This document shows, piece after piece, positions 49,597 through 58,470 of a stretch of 64,000 nt of DNA (position 1 is its first letter; the number at the start of each line of letters is the position of its first letter). The stretch spans positions 186,001-250,000 of the forward strand of contig NC_007503.1 of NCBI RefSeq assembly GCF_000012865.1, in the 5' to 3' direction. The position numbers and the translations under genes are program-made. This stretch comes from Carboxydothermus hydrogenoformans Z-2901 (GTDB lineage: Bacteria; Bacillota; Z-2901; Carboxydothermales; Carboxydothermaceae). Below the pieces are notes generated by a model. It had not been told where the DNA came from. It saw nothing but the letters and a program-made list of their open reading frames with translations, and searched no databases.

Positions 49597-50619
49597 ATGG
49601 ACTTAAAAGAAATTAGGGCAACAGCCAGAGAAAAACTCAAAGGATTTTGCCGGGTTTGCCCGGTGTGTGACGGTCGGGCATGCGCCGGAGAAGTACCGGG
49701 AATGGGAGGAGTAGGTACCGGAAAAGCTTTTCAGGAAAATTTACGGGCTCTTTCCCGGTATAAGTTAAATTTAAGAACGATTCACGGAGTAAAAGAACCG
49801 GATTTAACCTTTGAACTTTTTGGGGTTAAGGTAAGCATGCCGGTTTTTGCTGCTCCGATTACCGGAACCACTTACAACATGGGCGGAGCGTTAACCGAAG
49901 AAGAGTATACTTTAGCGGTGGCCGAAGGTAGCCTTTTAGCTGGGACCTTAGCTTTTACCGGAGATGGAGCCGATCCCACCATGTACGGTTCGGGGTTAAA
50001 AGCGATTAAAAAAGTGGAGGGTAAAGGTATTCCCATTATTAAACCAAGAGCGCAAGAGGAGATAATTAAAAGGATTAGAGAAGCGGAAGAAACGGGAGCT
50101 ATTGCTGTAGGGGTGGATATTGATGGAGCCGGATTACTAACGATGGCTTTAAAGGGGCAGCCGGTCAGTCCGAAAACCCTGGAAGAAGTAATGGAAATTG
50201 TTAATTCCACCAGGCTTCCGTTTATTTTAAAGGGTATCATGACCCCTGATGAGGCCGAATTAGCGGTTAGAGCCGGGGCGAAAGCCATTGTGGTTTCCAA
50301 CCACGGAGGAAGGGTTTTGGATGAAACTCCCGGGGCTGCCGATGTCCTGCCGGAAATTGCTGCCAGAGTAAAAGGGAAAATCACCATCCTGGCCGATGGA
50401 GGAGTAAGATCCGGTGTCGATGTTTTAAAACTTTTGGCGCTGGGAGCGGATGGAGTATTAATAGGGCGGCCGATAATTGTGGCAGCTTTTGGCGGTGGTG
50501 CCGAAGGAGTTAAAATTTACCTTGAGAAAATTAAAAAGGAACTAAGGGAAGCGATGCTTTTAACCGGAGTTGCGCGGGTGACCGAAGTCCCGGGAACAAT
50601 TATCCGGAAGGAGCAGTAA
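49597..50619 (+). CDS. FMN-dependent alpha-hydroxy-acid dehydrogenase family protein
   Basis: The protein has 340 residues. GGGAGAGG precedes the ATG. It is a TIM barrel with FAAPITGTTYN, PIIKPRA, GVDIDGAG, ILKGIMTPDEAELAV (catalytic Lys), VSNHGGRVLDETPG (catalytic His) and ILADGGVRSGVDVLKLLALGADGVLIGRP (split between phosphate-binding strands). The N-terminus has CRVCPVCDGRACAG, four cysteines in CX2CX2CX4C spacing, not found in classical lactate oxidases, possibly an Fe-S or zinc site. Two bases precede the ROK kinase start. The substrate is unknown; lactate- or isopentenyl-type reactions are both seen in the superfamily. Confidence 0.88.
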   Translation: MDLKEIRATAREKLKGFCRVCPVCDGRACAGEVPGMGGVGTGKAFQENLRALSRYKLNLRTIHGVKEPDLTFELFGVKVSMPVFAAPITGTTYNMGGALTEEEYTLAVAEGSLLAGTLAFTGDGADPTMYGSGLKAIKKVEGKGIPIIKPRAQEEIIKRIREAEETGAIAVGVDIDGAGLLTMALKGQPVSPKTLEEVMEIVNSTRLPFILKGIMTPDEAELAVRAGAKAIVVSNHGGRVLDETPGAADVLPEIAARVKGKITILADGGVRSGVDVLKLLALGADGVLIGRPIIVAAFGGGAEGVKIYLEKIKKELREAMLLTGVARVTEVPGTIIRKEQ

Positions 50620-50620
50620 G

Positions 50621-51577
50621 ATGGGAAATTATGTTGTGGGGATAGACCTGGGAGGTACGAAAATTTATACTGCCCTGGCTAACTTAAATGGTGAAATAGT
50701 GGCGGAAGAAATTGAGCCGACTACCAAAGACGAAACAAAACTTTTACACCAGCTTGGGAATATGGTTAAAGGAGTTATTGCCAAAAGCGCAGTACCGAAG
50801 GAAAAAGTGCTGGGAATCGGGATTGGTGCGCCGGGAACGGTGGACCACCGTACCGGAACGCTTATTACCGCTCCCAATCTTCCCTGGCAAAATTACCCGC
50901 TTAAAATAAATTTGCAAGCGTTGCTCCGTTTACCGGTGGAAGTTGATAACGATGCCAATTTAGCAGCTTTGGGTGAGTACAGGTACGGTGCTGGCCGGGG
51001 CCATAAAGACATGGTTTATGTCACCGTAAGTACCGGGATTGGTGCGGGTATAATAATAGATGGACAGCTCTATCGGGGAAGCTCCGGCAGTGCCGGTGAG
51101 TTAGGCCATACCATTGTTGAACCGGGGGGTCCCCGGTGCAATTGTGGCCGACGGGGCTGTCTGGAAGTAATGGCCTCGGGTACGGCAATAGGAGAAAGGG
51201 CACGGCAATTGGTGGCCGAAGGTTTTGGCCAGGAAATTTTAAAATTGGCTCAGGGGAATATTGAGGCTATTAACGCTAAAACGGTGGGGGAAGCGTTTTT
51301 AGCGGGCGACCCGGAAGCAAAAGGAATATTAAACGAAGTGGCTTTTTATCTGGGGATAGGTCTGGCCAATGTGGTGAACCTCTTAAACCCATCTCTAATC
51401 GTCCTGGGAGGCGGGGTTATAAATATTGGCGAACCCTTTTTAGAGTTAATTCGAGAAGAGCTGGCAGAGAAGGCTTTACCCCAGCCCTATAAAGATTTAA
51501 CGGTAAAAAAAGCTGTTTTAGGGAGTAAAACCGGAGTCATGGGAGCGATAGCTTTAGCCTTGGAGCGGTTTTCTTAA
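50621..51577 (+). CDS. glcK: ROK-family glucokinase
   Basis: The protein has 318 residues. GAAGGAG precedes the ATG. The ATP loop is GIDLGGTKIYTALA, and sugar-binding segments are VEVDNDANLAALGEY and ELGHTIVEPGGPRCNCGRRGCLEVMASG, the last with the ROK zinc motif CXCGXXGCXE. It phosphorylates glucose with ATP, giving the substrate of pgi elsewhere in the window. Other hexose specificities are possible in this family. Confidence 0.9.
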   Translation: MGNYVVGIDLGGTKIYTALANLNGEIVAEEIEPTTKDETKLLHQLGNMVKGVIAKSAVPKEKVLGIGIGAPGTVDHRTGTLITAPNLPWQNYPLKINLQALLRLPVEVDNDANLAALGEYRYGAGRGHKDMVYVTVSTGIGAGIIIDGQLYRGSSGSAGELGHTIVEPGGPRCNCGRRGCLEVMASGTAIGERARQLVAEGFGQEILKLAQGNIEAINAKTVGEAFLAGDPEAKGILNEVAFYLGIGLANVVNLLNPSLIVLGGGVINIGEPFLELIREELAEKALPQPYKDLTVKKAVLGSKTGVMGAIALALERFS

Positions 51578-51590
51578 AGGATGGGATCAA

Positions 51591-52334
51591 ATGTTTTCCG
51601 GTGATTTTCATACCCATACCCGCTATAGCGATGGCCGGGGAAGTTTACGGGAAAATGTCTGGGCAGCTTTAAAGAAAGGTTTACTTTTTTACGGAGTTTC
51701 CGACCACGGTCCGGCCAATATTGGTACCGGGGTACGGCAGGAAAAGGTCTATTTAACCATCAAAGAAGAAGCGCGGAATCTTGAAAAAGAATTTTCCAAA
51801 ATTAAAATACTGGTGGGGGCGGAAGCAAATGTTATTTCATTAGAGGGGGATATTGATATTAGCAGGGAAATTGTTTCCGCCCTTGACTTTTTAATTATTG
51901 GTCTTCACCCGTATGTTTTACCCAAAACTTTAAAAGATGGCTTTTTGTTTGTCCTTCCTAACCTGTTAGGCCGGCTTTTTTCCGGTATAAAAAAGTATCT
52001 TGTCCGGGTAAATACCCGGGCGTTAATCCGGGCAATAGAAAAATACCGCCCCCTGGTAATAAGTCATCCCAACCTTTTTCTACCCGTGGATTTAGAGGAA
52101 CTGGCGCAGGTTTGTGCTAAATACGGGGTGGCGTTGGAAATAAATACCGGACATAACTATCCCAAGGATGAGATAGTTCTGGCAGCTTTAAAAACGGGAG
52201 CAAAACTGATGGTTAACAGTGACGCCCACTACCCCCAAACGGTGGGCGAACTAAAAAGCGGGGAAGAGCTTTTGCTGCGTTATAATTTTCCTTTGGACAG
52301 GGTTTTGAATATAAAAAGATCTGAATTAAATTAA
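51591..52334 (+). CDS. PHP-domain hydrolase
   Basis: The protein has 247 residues. AGGATGGGA precedes the ATG. Metal ligands of the PHP fold are visible: DFHTHTRYSDGRGS (residues 4-17), SDHGPANIG, a Glu in VGAEANVIS, LIIGLHPYV, VISHPNLF and a final VNSDAHYPQTVG. It is probably a phosphatase for a small ester, resembling histidinol-phosphatase/YcdX-like proteins, but the substrate is unknown. It lies in an operon with the ROK kinase and rapZ, spacing 13 and 15 bases. Confidence 0.88.
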   Translation: MFSGDFHTHTRYSDGRGSLRENVWAALKKGLLFYGVSDHGPANIGTGVRQEKVYLTIKEEARNLEKEFSKIKILVGAEANVISLEGDIDISREIVSALDFLIIGLHPYVLPKTLKDGFLFVLPNLLGRLFSGIKKYLVRVNTRALIRAIEKYRPLVISHPNLFLPVDLEELAQVCAKYGVALEINTGHNYPKDEIVLAALKTGAKLMVNSDAHYPQTVGELKSGEELLLRYNFPLDRVLNIKRSELN

Positions 52335-52349
52335 ACGGTGGGTGGAATA

Positions 52350-53219
52350 ATGCGCTTTTTAATTGTAACGGGACTATCCGGAGCTGGTAAAACGCAGGCA
52401 ATGCGCGCTTTAGAAGATCTTGGCTATTTTTGCGTGGATAACTTGCCTCCGGTTTTGATGCCCAAGTTTGCGGAACTGGTAGCTCATGCGGAAAATAAAA
52501 TAGAGAAGGTAGCTCTGGTGGTGGATGTCCGGGGGCAGAAGTTTTTTCAGGACTTAGACTGGGCTCTGGGAGAGTTAACGAAGCTTGGAATAAAGTACGA
52601 GATCTTATTTTTAGAAGCCCGGGACGAAGTATTATTAAAACGGTTTAAAGCTAATCGCCGGGGGCATCCGCTGGGAGTACGGGGCAGTCAAATTTTAGAT
52701 AACATCAAAAAGGAAAGAAAATTTTTAGAGAATTTACGGGCAAGAGCCGATAAAGTAATAGATACTTCCGATTTACAGCCGGCAGATTTACGAAACGAGA
52801 TTTTAAACTATTACGGAGAAGAGCAAAAGCGCAGCAAAATTTCCATAAATATCGTAACTTTTGGTTACAAGTACGGTCTACCCTTAGATGCCGACCTTAT
52901 TATGGATGTTCGTTTTTTGCCCAATCCTTTTTACGTAAAGGAACTAAGACCCCTTTCCGGAAGCGATAAGCCGGTTTATGATTACGTTTTTAATTATGAG
53001 GTTACCAAAAAATTTACCGAAAAATTTTTGGATCTTATTGAATTTTTAATGCCCTTTTACCAAAAAGAAGGAAAAAGCAATCTCGTCATCGCCATTGGTT
53101 GTACCGGTGGCCGGCACCGGTCGGTAGCTATTGCTAATTTTCTGGCCAGGACTTTAGAAGAAAAAAATTACGAAGTGTACCTGCGGCACCGGGATCTGGA
53201 AAAACACCGGGAGGAATAA
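52350..53219 (+). CDS. rapZ: RapZ/YvcJ-family nucleotide-binding protein
   Basis: ATG 52350 after GGTGGGTGGA; an in-frame GTG at 52338 is less likely. The product has 289 residues. N-terminal kinase-like P-loop GLSGAGKTQAMRALEDLGY with VDNLPP; C-terminal GCTGGRHRSVAIA is the family's RNA/metabolite-binding signature. In Enterobacteria RapZ directs decay of the GlmZ sRNA; in Firmicutes YvcJ hydrolyses GTP and its role is less clear. It is followed after four bases by yvcK, and then whiA, a gene order conserved across Firmicutes and Actinobacteria. Confidence 0.94.
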   Translation: MRFLIVTGLSGAGKTQAMRALEDLGYFCVDNLPPVLMPKFAELVAHAENKIEKVALVVDVRGQKFFQDLDWALGELTKLGIKYEILFLEARDEVLLKRFKANRRGHPLGVRGSQILDNIKKERKFLENLRARADKVIDTSDLQPADLRNEILNYYGEEQKRSKISINIVTFGYKYGLPLDADLIMDVRFLPNPFYVKELRPLSGSDKPVYDYVFNYEVTKKFTEKFLDLIEFLMPFYQKEGKSNLVIAIGCTGGRHRSVAIANFLARTLEEKNYEVYLRHRDLEKHREE

Positions 53220-53223
53220 GGTA

Positions 53224-54450
53224 ATGAAAAAATATTTATTATGGTTGTACCCCGGTTTAAAAATTAAGAGATACATTTTGCTTATTATTGCGGGAATATT
53301 ATCCTTTGCCTGGGGTTTTCACCTTTTAATAGTTGAAAACCAAAGGCTTTATTTGTTGATTGTTTTATGTATAAGTATTTTTTTAATTGCATATGGTTTT
53401 AAAAAGCTCTTAAATTCCGTTTTAAAGAGTTTGTATCCGGACGAACGGGGAAATGTCATTGAAGAACTTTATCTTAGAAAAAAGCTTTTAAGGGGCCCAA
53501 AAATTGCGGTTATTGGTGGTGGAACCGGACTTGCCACCTTACTTCGGGGATTAAAACATTACACAAGTAACATTACCGCTATTGTAACGGTAGCCGATGA
53601 CGGAGGAAGCTCTGGCCGACTCCGGGAAGAAATGGGTATGCTGCCACCGGGGGATTTAAGAAACTGTTTGGTGGCTCTGGCGGATAAAGAAAGTCTCATG
53701 GAAAGTTTATTGCAGTTTCGTTTTACCGAAGGTGATTTGGCCGGTCACAGCATGGGAAATTTGCTTTTAGCTGCCCTCTGGAAAATTAACGGAAATTTTT
53801 CCCAGGCGGTTTTTTCCCTGGGACAGATCTTAAAAGTAAGGGGTGTTGTTTACCCCTCGACGGAAGATAAGGTGGTTTTGCGGGGTATTCTTGTAAACGG
53901 CGATGAAGTGGTGGGAGAGAGCCGTTTTCGGGAAGTAGCGGTGCCGATTAAAAGGGTTTATCTCCATCCACCGGGAGCTAAGACTTTGCCGGAAGTGGAG
54001 AAAGCGTTGCTGGAAGCGGATTTGATAATTTTAGGACCGGGTAGCCTTTTTACCAGCATTATCCCGAACTTGCTGGTAAAAGGGGTGGTGGAGAGCATCA
54101 GGAAAAGCCGGGCGCCGGTTCTTTATGTTATGAATATAATGACCGAAAAGGGAGAAACCGCTGGCTTTGCAGCGCACGACCACTTGCAGGCTATTATAGA
54201 GCACGCGGGACCGATTGTGGATTATGTTTTGGTAAATAACGAAAGCTTTGCCGAACAATTGTTAGCTAAATATCAGCGGGAAGGACAGCAGCCGGTGGCG
54301 GTAAACGAAAAGCTTTTAAAAAAGCTTGGGGTTAAAAAGGTGATAAAAGCACCGTTATTAGACCAGAAGCAGTATTTACGCCATGATTCGGAGAAACTGG
54401 CCCGGGTAATTATAAATTTTTACCGGAAGGAAATTGCGGAAAAAATTTAA
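53224..54450 (+). CDS. yvcK: YvcK/CofD-family gluconeogenesis factor with N-terminal membrane segment
   Basis: The protein has 408 residues, longer than the B. subtilis protein (about 317). Two hydrophobic helices lie at residues about 12-32 and 37-58, then a CofD-like Rossmann domain starts at about residue 95: KIAVIGGGTGLATLLRGLK, VADDGGSSGRLREE, PPGDLRNCL and ILGPGSLFTSIIPNLLV. YvcK binds UDP-sugars and influences cell-wall precursor supply and growth on gluconeogenic carbon. The membrane anchor is seen in clostridial members. It lies between rapZ and a polysaccharide deacetylase. Confidence 0.92.
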   Translation: MKKYLLWLYPGLKIKRYILLIIAGILSFAWGFHLLIVENQRLYLLIVLCISIFLIAYGFKKLLNSVLKSLYPDERGNVIEELYLRKKLLRGPKIAVIGGGTGLATLLRGLKHYTSNITAIVTVADDGGSSGRLREEMGMLPPGDLRNCLVALADKESLMESLLQFRFTEGDLAGHSMGNLLLAALWKINGNFSQAVFSLGQILKVRGVVYPSTEDKVVLRGILVNGDEVVGESRFREVAVPIKRVYLHPPGAKTLPEVEKALLEADLIILGPGSLFTSIIPNLLVKGVVESIRKSRAPVLYVMNIMTEKGETAGFAAHDHLQAIIEHAGPIVDYVLVNNESFAEQLLAKYQREGQQPVAVNEKLLKKLGVKKVIKAPLLDQKQYLRHDSEKLARVIINFYRKEIAEKI

Positions 54451-54468
54451 GCAAATGGGGGAAAATAG

Positions 54469-55407
54469 ATGAAGCGGATATTACTTGCCTTTTTACTGGC
54501 GTTAATTGCTGTGGCAAGTATTGTTACCGTCGGATGGCTTTCTTTTCCCAGGGAAGCCTTTGCCGATTACCGGGAGCGAGGGGTACCGATTTTAATGTAT
54601 CATAAGGTAAACCCCGACCCTAAAACCGGCGGCCTTGGGCTTAGAGTTTTGCCACGGGAGTTTGACTGGCAGATGCGCTTTTTAAAGGAGCATGGTTTTC
54701 ACACGGTATCTTTGGATGAAGCGGTGGATTATCTTGAATTCGGTAAGCCCTTACCGGAAAAACCAATTGTGATAACTTTTGATGATGGTTACCGGGATAA
54801 TTACGTTTATGCCTTTCCCATTTTAAAAAAATACGGGTTTCGTGCTACAATCTTTATAATTACCGGAATTGTTGGGAAAACTAACGAGTGGGATGAGCGG
54901 GAAGGAAAGCCTACCAATTACATGTTAACCTGGAAACAGATAGATGAAATGGCCAATTACGGGATTGAATTTGGCGCTCATACCGTTAACCATCCCCGGC
55001 TAACAAAAGTACCGCTGGAATTAGCGGAAAAGGAAATTTTTAATTCCAAAAAAATGTTAGAAGCGCATTTTAAGCGCCCGGTAAAATATTTTTGTTATCC
55101 CTATGGTCTTTACAATGACCAAATTGTAGAAATTGTAAAAAAAGCCGGTTTTCGAGCTGCCACTACTACCCAGCTGGGAATTAATGCCCGGGGTTGCGAT
55201 TTGTACCGCTTAAAACGCTTGCGGGTTACCGGCCACATGAGTCGGAGGCAATTTGTGGAGCAGTTAGAAAAATATTTAAGGGAAGATACGTGGAAAAGGG
55301 AGCATAAAAAATTTCTACCGGGTTATGTTAAAGATACAATCCTTCCTTTATTCCCGGGGCGCTCCGGAAGTACCACTCCTGGCCGGTCAGGTGGTTGTAT
55401 GGTATAA
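54469..55407 (+). CDS. Polysaccharide deacetylase, exported
   Basis: The protein has 312 residues with a signal/anchor helix at residues 5-28. The NodB domain shows VPILMYHKV, PIVITFDDGYRDNYVYAFP (catalytic and metal Asp), FGAHTVNHPRLTK (zinc His pair) and PVKYFCYPYG. It removes acetyl groups from peptidoglycan or another surface glycan outside the membrane. The last residues (SGSTTPGRSGG) are low-complexity and GC-rich. It is inserted between yvcK and whiA in an otherwise conserved order, spacing 18 bases each side. Confidence 0.9.
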   Translation: MKRILLAFLLALIAVASIVTVGWLSFPREAFADYRERGVPILMYHKVNPDPKTGGLGLRVLPREFDWQMRFLKEHGFHTVSLDEAVDYLEFGKPLPEKPIVITFDDGYRDNYVYAFPILKKYGFRATIFIITGIVGKTNEWDEREGKPTNYMLTWKQIDEMANYGIEFGAHTVNHPRLTKVPLELAEKEIFNSKKMLEAHFKRPVKYFCYPYGLYNDQIVEIVKKAGFRAATTTQLGINARGCDLYRLKRLRVTGHMSRRQFVEQLEKYLREDTWKREHKKFLPGYVKDTILPLFPGRSGSTTPGRSGGCMV

Positions 55408-55425
55408 TTTTTTTGAGGTGGTAAC

Positions 55426-56361
55426 ATGTCTTTTGCCCGGGAAACGAAAGAAGAGCTGGCCCACATTATCCCCCAGAAAAGCTGCTGCCAGAGGGCGGAA
55501 CTGGGAGCATACGTCAAGATGCTGGGGGATTTGGGTATTTCCAATAAAAAGTTAAAACTATCCCTTAAAACTCCCCTTTCTTTTTTGGCGCGAAAAATTT
55601 TAATTCTTCTAAAAAATAATGGTTTTAAAACTAAAACCCTGGTGCAGGACCACGGGAGACTTTCCCAAAAAAATTTTTATTATATTGAAGTTGAAGAACA
55701 TGTTGACGAACTTCTTAAAGAGTATGGCTTTATAGATGAAAAAGGGAATTTATCTAACCGCATTAACGAAAATTATATAAAAAACGATTGTTGCCGGCGA
55801 AGTTTTCTAAGGGGCGTTTTTTTAGCCGGTGGCTCTTTAAACGATCCGGCAGGAGACTATCATTTGGAATTAAACCTGCCCGATGAGGCTTTTGCCCGGC
55901 AGGTTTCAAAGGTTTTGCAAAAGTACCATTTTACTTTTCGGCTCTTAAAACGGAAAACTGCTCCTTTTTTATATTTAAAGGATGCGGAACAGATTTTATC
56001 CTTTTTAAGTTTGATAGGGGCTCACCAGTCGCTTTTAAAATTTGAAAACGTTCGGGTGGTGAAAGAAGTTAGAAACCAGGTAAATCGCCTGGTTAACTGT
56101 GAAACGGCCAATATCAAAAAAGCGGTAAAAACGGCGGTGAAGCAAATTAAAGATATTGAATATATAGCGGAAAAAATAGGCCTTGATAACTTAGAACCGG
56201 CTTTAAAGGAAATTGCTCTTTTAAGACTGGACAATCCGGATTTAAGTTTAAAAGAACTGGGTAGTCTTTTAACCCCTCCCCTGACTAAATCCGGAGTTAA
56301 TCACCGCTTTCGCAAATTAGAACTTATAGCTGAAAAAATAAGAAACGGGGCGCTTGGGTAA
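55426..56361 (+). CDS. whiA: WhiA DNA-binding protein
   Basis: The protein has 311 residues. GAGGTGG precedes the ATG. The N-terminus (SFARETKEELAHIIPQKSCCQRAEL) and the LAGLIDADG-derived core (CCRRSFLRGVFLAGGSLNDPAGDYHLE across the motif) are diagnostic. A C-terminal helix-turn-helix lies in LSLKELGSLLTPPLTKSGVNHR. WhiA acts in sporulation and division control in Actinobacteria and in chromosome segregation and division in Bacillus. Its stop overlaps the next start by one base (TAATG), showing coupling to the MBL-fold gene. Confidence 0.95.
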   Translation: MSFARETKEELAHIIPQKSCCQRAELGAYVKMLGDLGISNKKLKLSLKTPLSFLARKILILLKNNGFKTKTLVQDHGRLSQKNFYYIEVEEHVDELLKEYGFIDEKGNLSNRINENYIKNDCCRRSFLRGVFLAGGSLNDPAGDYHLELNLPDEAFARQVSKVLQKYHFTFRLLKRKTAPFLYLKDAEQILSFLSLIGAHQSLLKFENVRVVKEVRNQVNRLVNCETANIKKAVKTAVKQIKDIEYIAEKIGLDNLEPALKEIALLRLDNPDLSLKELGSLLTPPLTKSGVNHRFRKLELIAEKIRNGALG

Positions 56362-57335
56362 TGGATTTAGAAGGGCTTGATCGGGAACTTAGAGAAAAAA
56401 CAATTTATGGAATTGAACTGGCCCGGGAAAGATTCAGGAAAAGGAAGGAACCGAACAATAGCAAAGAAAGCTTTATTTTGTTTGCCGGCACCGGGGGCAA
56501 TCCCGAAGCGGTTTTAACCCAGAACCCTTATACCGCGGGCTTTATTATTAAACTTGAACAATTTTTAATGTGGGTTGATCCTGGACCGTCGGCAATAGTG
56601 CGGGCCCGGGAGTTAAACATCGATTTAGGTAGTATCTCTGCTGTTTATATCTCCCATGGCCATCAGGACCACTACGGTGGTGCGGAACCAATTATTGAAG
56701 GTATGTGCTGGGGAATGTTTGCCCGTAGAGGTTTTCTCCTGGCTCCCGGCAAGGTTTTAGATGACCGCATGATAAGTCCCTTTCATCAGGGAATTAATAC
56801 CGGCTTTTATTCCGGGGGACCGGAAGTGGTGGTTTTAAAAGCGCTCACTCCAGTGGAGATTGGAAAAGTAACGGTAATACCGGTGGCTGCGTATCACGGG
56901 GAAGAAAATTACGGATTTATTTTAAAATACAAAAATTTGGCCATCGGTTATACCAGCGATACCAACTACATTTTAAGCTACCAGAGTTTAACGGGAGTTA
57001 AAAAGGTGGAACGAATGGGGCCGGTTAACGATTTTCTTGAGGTTGTGGATTATCGCGAGGATCTTAAAAAATTTTTTTCCGAAGTGGATATTTTAATTGC
57101 CAATGTAACCGCTCACAATTCCTGGATGCACCGGCACTTAACCACTTTAGGTCTTGCCCATCTTTTAAAGGACAGTAAAGTTAAATTAGCGGTGCTTACC
57201 CACTTTAACTACTGTTGTCTTTATCCCGAAGATTTGCGGGAGAAGATGGCCCGGTATGTAAGGGAGAAATCCGGAATTAAAACTATTGCCGGTAAGGATG
57301 GTTTAAAACTTGAACTGAATCCGGAGGGAGTATGA
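56361..57335 (+). CDS. MBL-fold metal-dependent hydrolase
   Basis: The protein has 324 residues. The HxHxDH motif is in [15 protein letters not shown] (about residue 97), with further metal ligands in [22 protein letters not shown] and [13 protein letters not shown]. The long N-terminal helix (residues 1-32, many Arg/Lys) is extra to the core domain. It resembles RNase Z-like or beta-lactamase-like nucleases and phosphodiesterases; the substrate is unknown. It overlaps the whiA stop and the following acyltransferase start (ATGA), so it sits within a tight operon. Confidence 0.85.
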   Translation: MDLEGLDRELREKTIYGIELARERFRKRKEPNNSKESFILFAGTGGNPEAVLTQNPYTAGFIIKLEQFLMWVDPGPSAIVRARELNIDLGSISAVYISHGHQDHYGGAEPIIEGMCWGMFARRGFLLAPGKVLDDRMISPFHQGINTGFYSGGPEVVVLKALTPVEIGKVTVIPVAAYHGEENYGFILKYKNLAIGYTSDTNYILSYQSLTGVKKVERMGPVNDFLEVVDYREDLKKFFSEVDILIANVTAHNSWMHRHLTTLGLAHLLKDSKVKLAVLTHFNYCCLYPEDLREKMARYVREKSGIKTIAGKDGLKLELNPEGV

Positions 57336-57820
57336 GGAGGTTAAAGGAATATCCCAAGCCGGGACCGGAGAACTCGATGTACTACTGGCGCAGTTATGTA
57401 AACTTTTTTAAAGTGGCTAAAAATTTTATATTTATCAGCATAGGCAGGTATTTGCCATTTCTCGGATTAAAGCGGTGGCTTTACCGGTACGGTGTTGGGA
57501 TGAAAATTGGTAAAAATGTGAGCCTTGGCTTAATGATGATGCCCGATGTGCTTTTTCCCGAATTAATCGAAATTGGGGACAACACCATTATTGGTTACAA
57601 TGCTACGATTTTAACCCACGAGTTTCGTGTGGAGAGCTTTAAAACCGGGCCAGTTAAAATTGGCCGGGATGTTTTAATTGGTGCAAACGCTACAATTTTG
57701 GCGGGAGTGGAAATTGGGGATGGAGCAATGATTGGAGCGGGAGCGGTGGTGACGAAAGATATTCCTCCCGGGGTGTTAGCGGTGGGAGTGCCCGCCCGGG
57801 TGGTGAAAAAAATTGAGTAA
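57332..57820 (+). CDS. Left-handed beta-helix acyltransferase
   Basis: The protein has 162 residues. GGAGGGAG precedes the ATG, which overlaps the previous stop by four bases. Hexapeptide repeats run from about residue 68 to the end: [52 protein letters not shown] and GVPARVVK. It resembles serine/maltose O-acetyltransferases and probably acetylates a sugar or small alcohol. It overlaps the next gene by eight bases. Confidence 0.9.
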   Translation: MRRLKEYPKPGPENSMYYWRSYVNFFKVAKNFIFISIGRYLPFLGLKRWLYRYGVGMKIGKNVSLGLMMMPDVLFPELIEIGDNTIIGYNATILTHEFRVESFKTGPVKIGRDVLIGANATILAGVEIGDGAMIGAGAVVTKDIPPGVLAVGVPARVVKKIE

Positions 57821-58400
57821 AATTACCGGGGTAATCGCTGACTACTGGCAAAACCCCCGCAAAAAGCTTTATGTTTTTTTGCTGCTGCTGGTAAATTTAT
57901 TTGGCAGTATCTGGGGGTACCTCTGGTACCGGGGACAACTTTTGCAAGAACCGCTTATTTTCTGGCCGTTAATCCCCGACAGTCCCGTGTCGACAACGCT
58001 GTTAACTTTGGCCTTTTTTTTGATGCTTTTTGGACGGGAAATTACTGCTCTTACCCTCTGGGCGGGGATGATGTGCTTTAAATACGGCTTCTGGGCCTTG
58101 GGAATCTTAATGCAGTTTTGGTATCTTTCCGGACGAATCGAGCCGGTTGAGGTAATGCTTTTTTTAAGTCACCTGGGTATGATTGTGGAAAGTATCATTT
58201 ACGTGAAGGGTCTACCGGTGACCAAAAAAGCCTATTTTTACAGTGTAATTTGGCTTATTCTGGAAGATGTTGTTGACTGGGGGTTTGGCTTACATCCCTA
58301 TCTTTTCTTAGAGGAACAGTTTTCTTTTGCAGTTGTTTTAGCTGTAGTTTTAAGCGGTTTTATTTTGGTTTATTTTAAAAAGTTGGTTCATATAAATTAA
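57813..58400 (+). CDS. DUF1405-family membrane protein
   Basis: TTG start 57813, inside the 3' end of the acyltransferase gene; 195 residues. Six hydrophobic segments are apparent ([49 protein letters not shown] and later ones). The pattern of Trp and polar residues in helices matches DUF1405, an uncharacterised integral membrane family common in Firmicutes and archaea. Function is unknown. It is the last gene of the tight run before rpoN. Confidence 0.85.
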   Translation: MSKITGVIADYWQNPRKKLYVFLLLLVNLFGSIWGYLWYRGQLLQEPLIFWPLIPDSPVSTTLLTLAFFLMLFGREITALTLWAGMMCFKYGFWALGILMQFWYLSGRIEPVEVMLFLSHLGMIVESIIYVKGLPVTKKAYFYSVIWLILEDVVDWGFGLHPYLFLEEQFSFAVVLAVVLSGFILVYFKKLVHIN

Positions 58401-58470
58401 CAAGAAGGATAATCTTAAGCTTTGGGCGAATTATTTACATAAAGGTTTTCTTCTTAGGAGTGAATGACGA

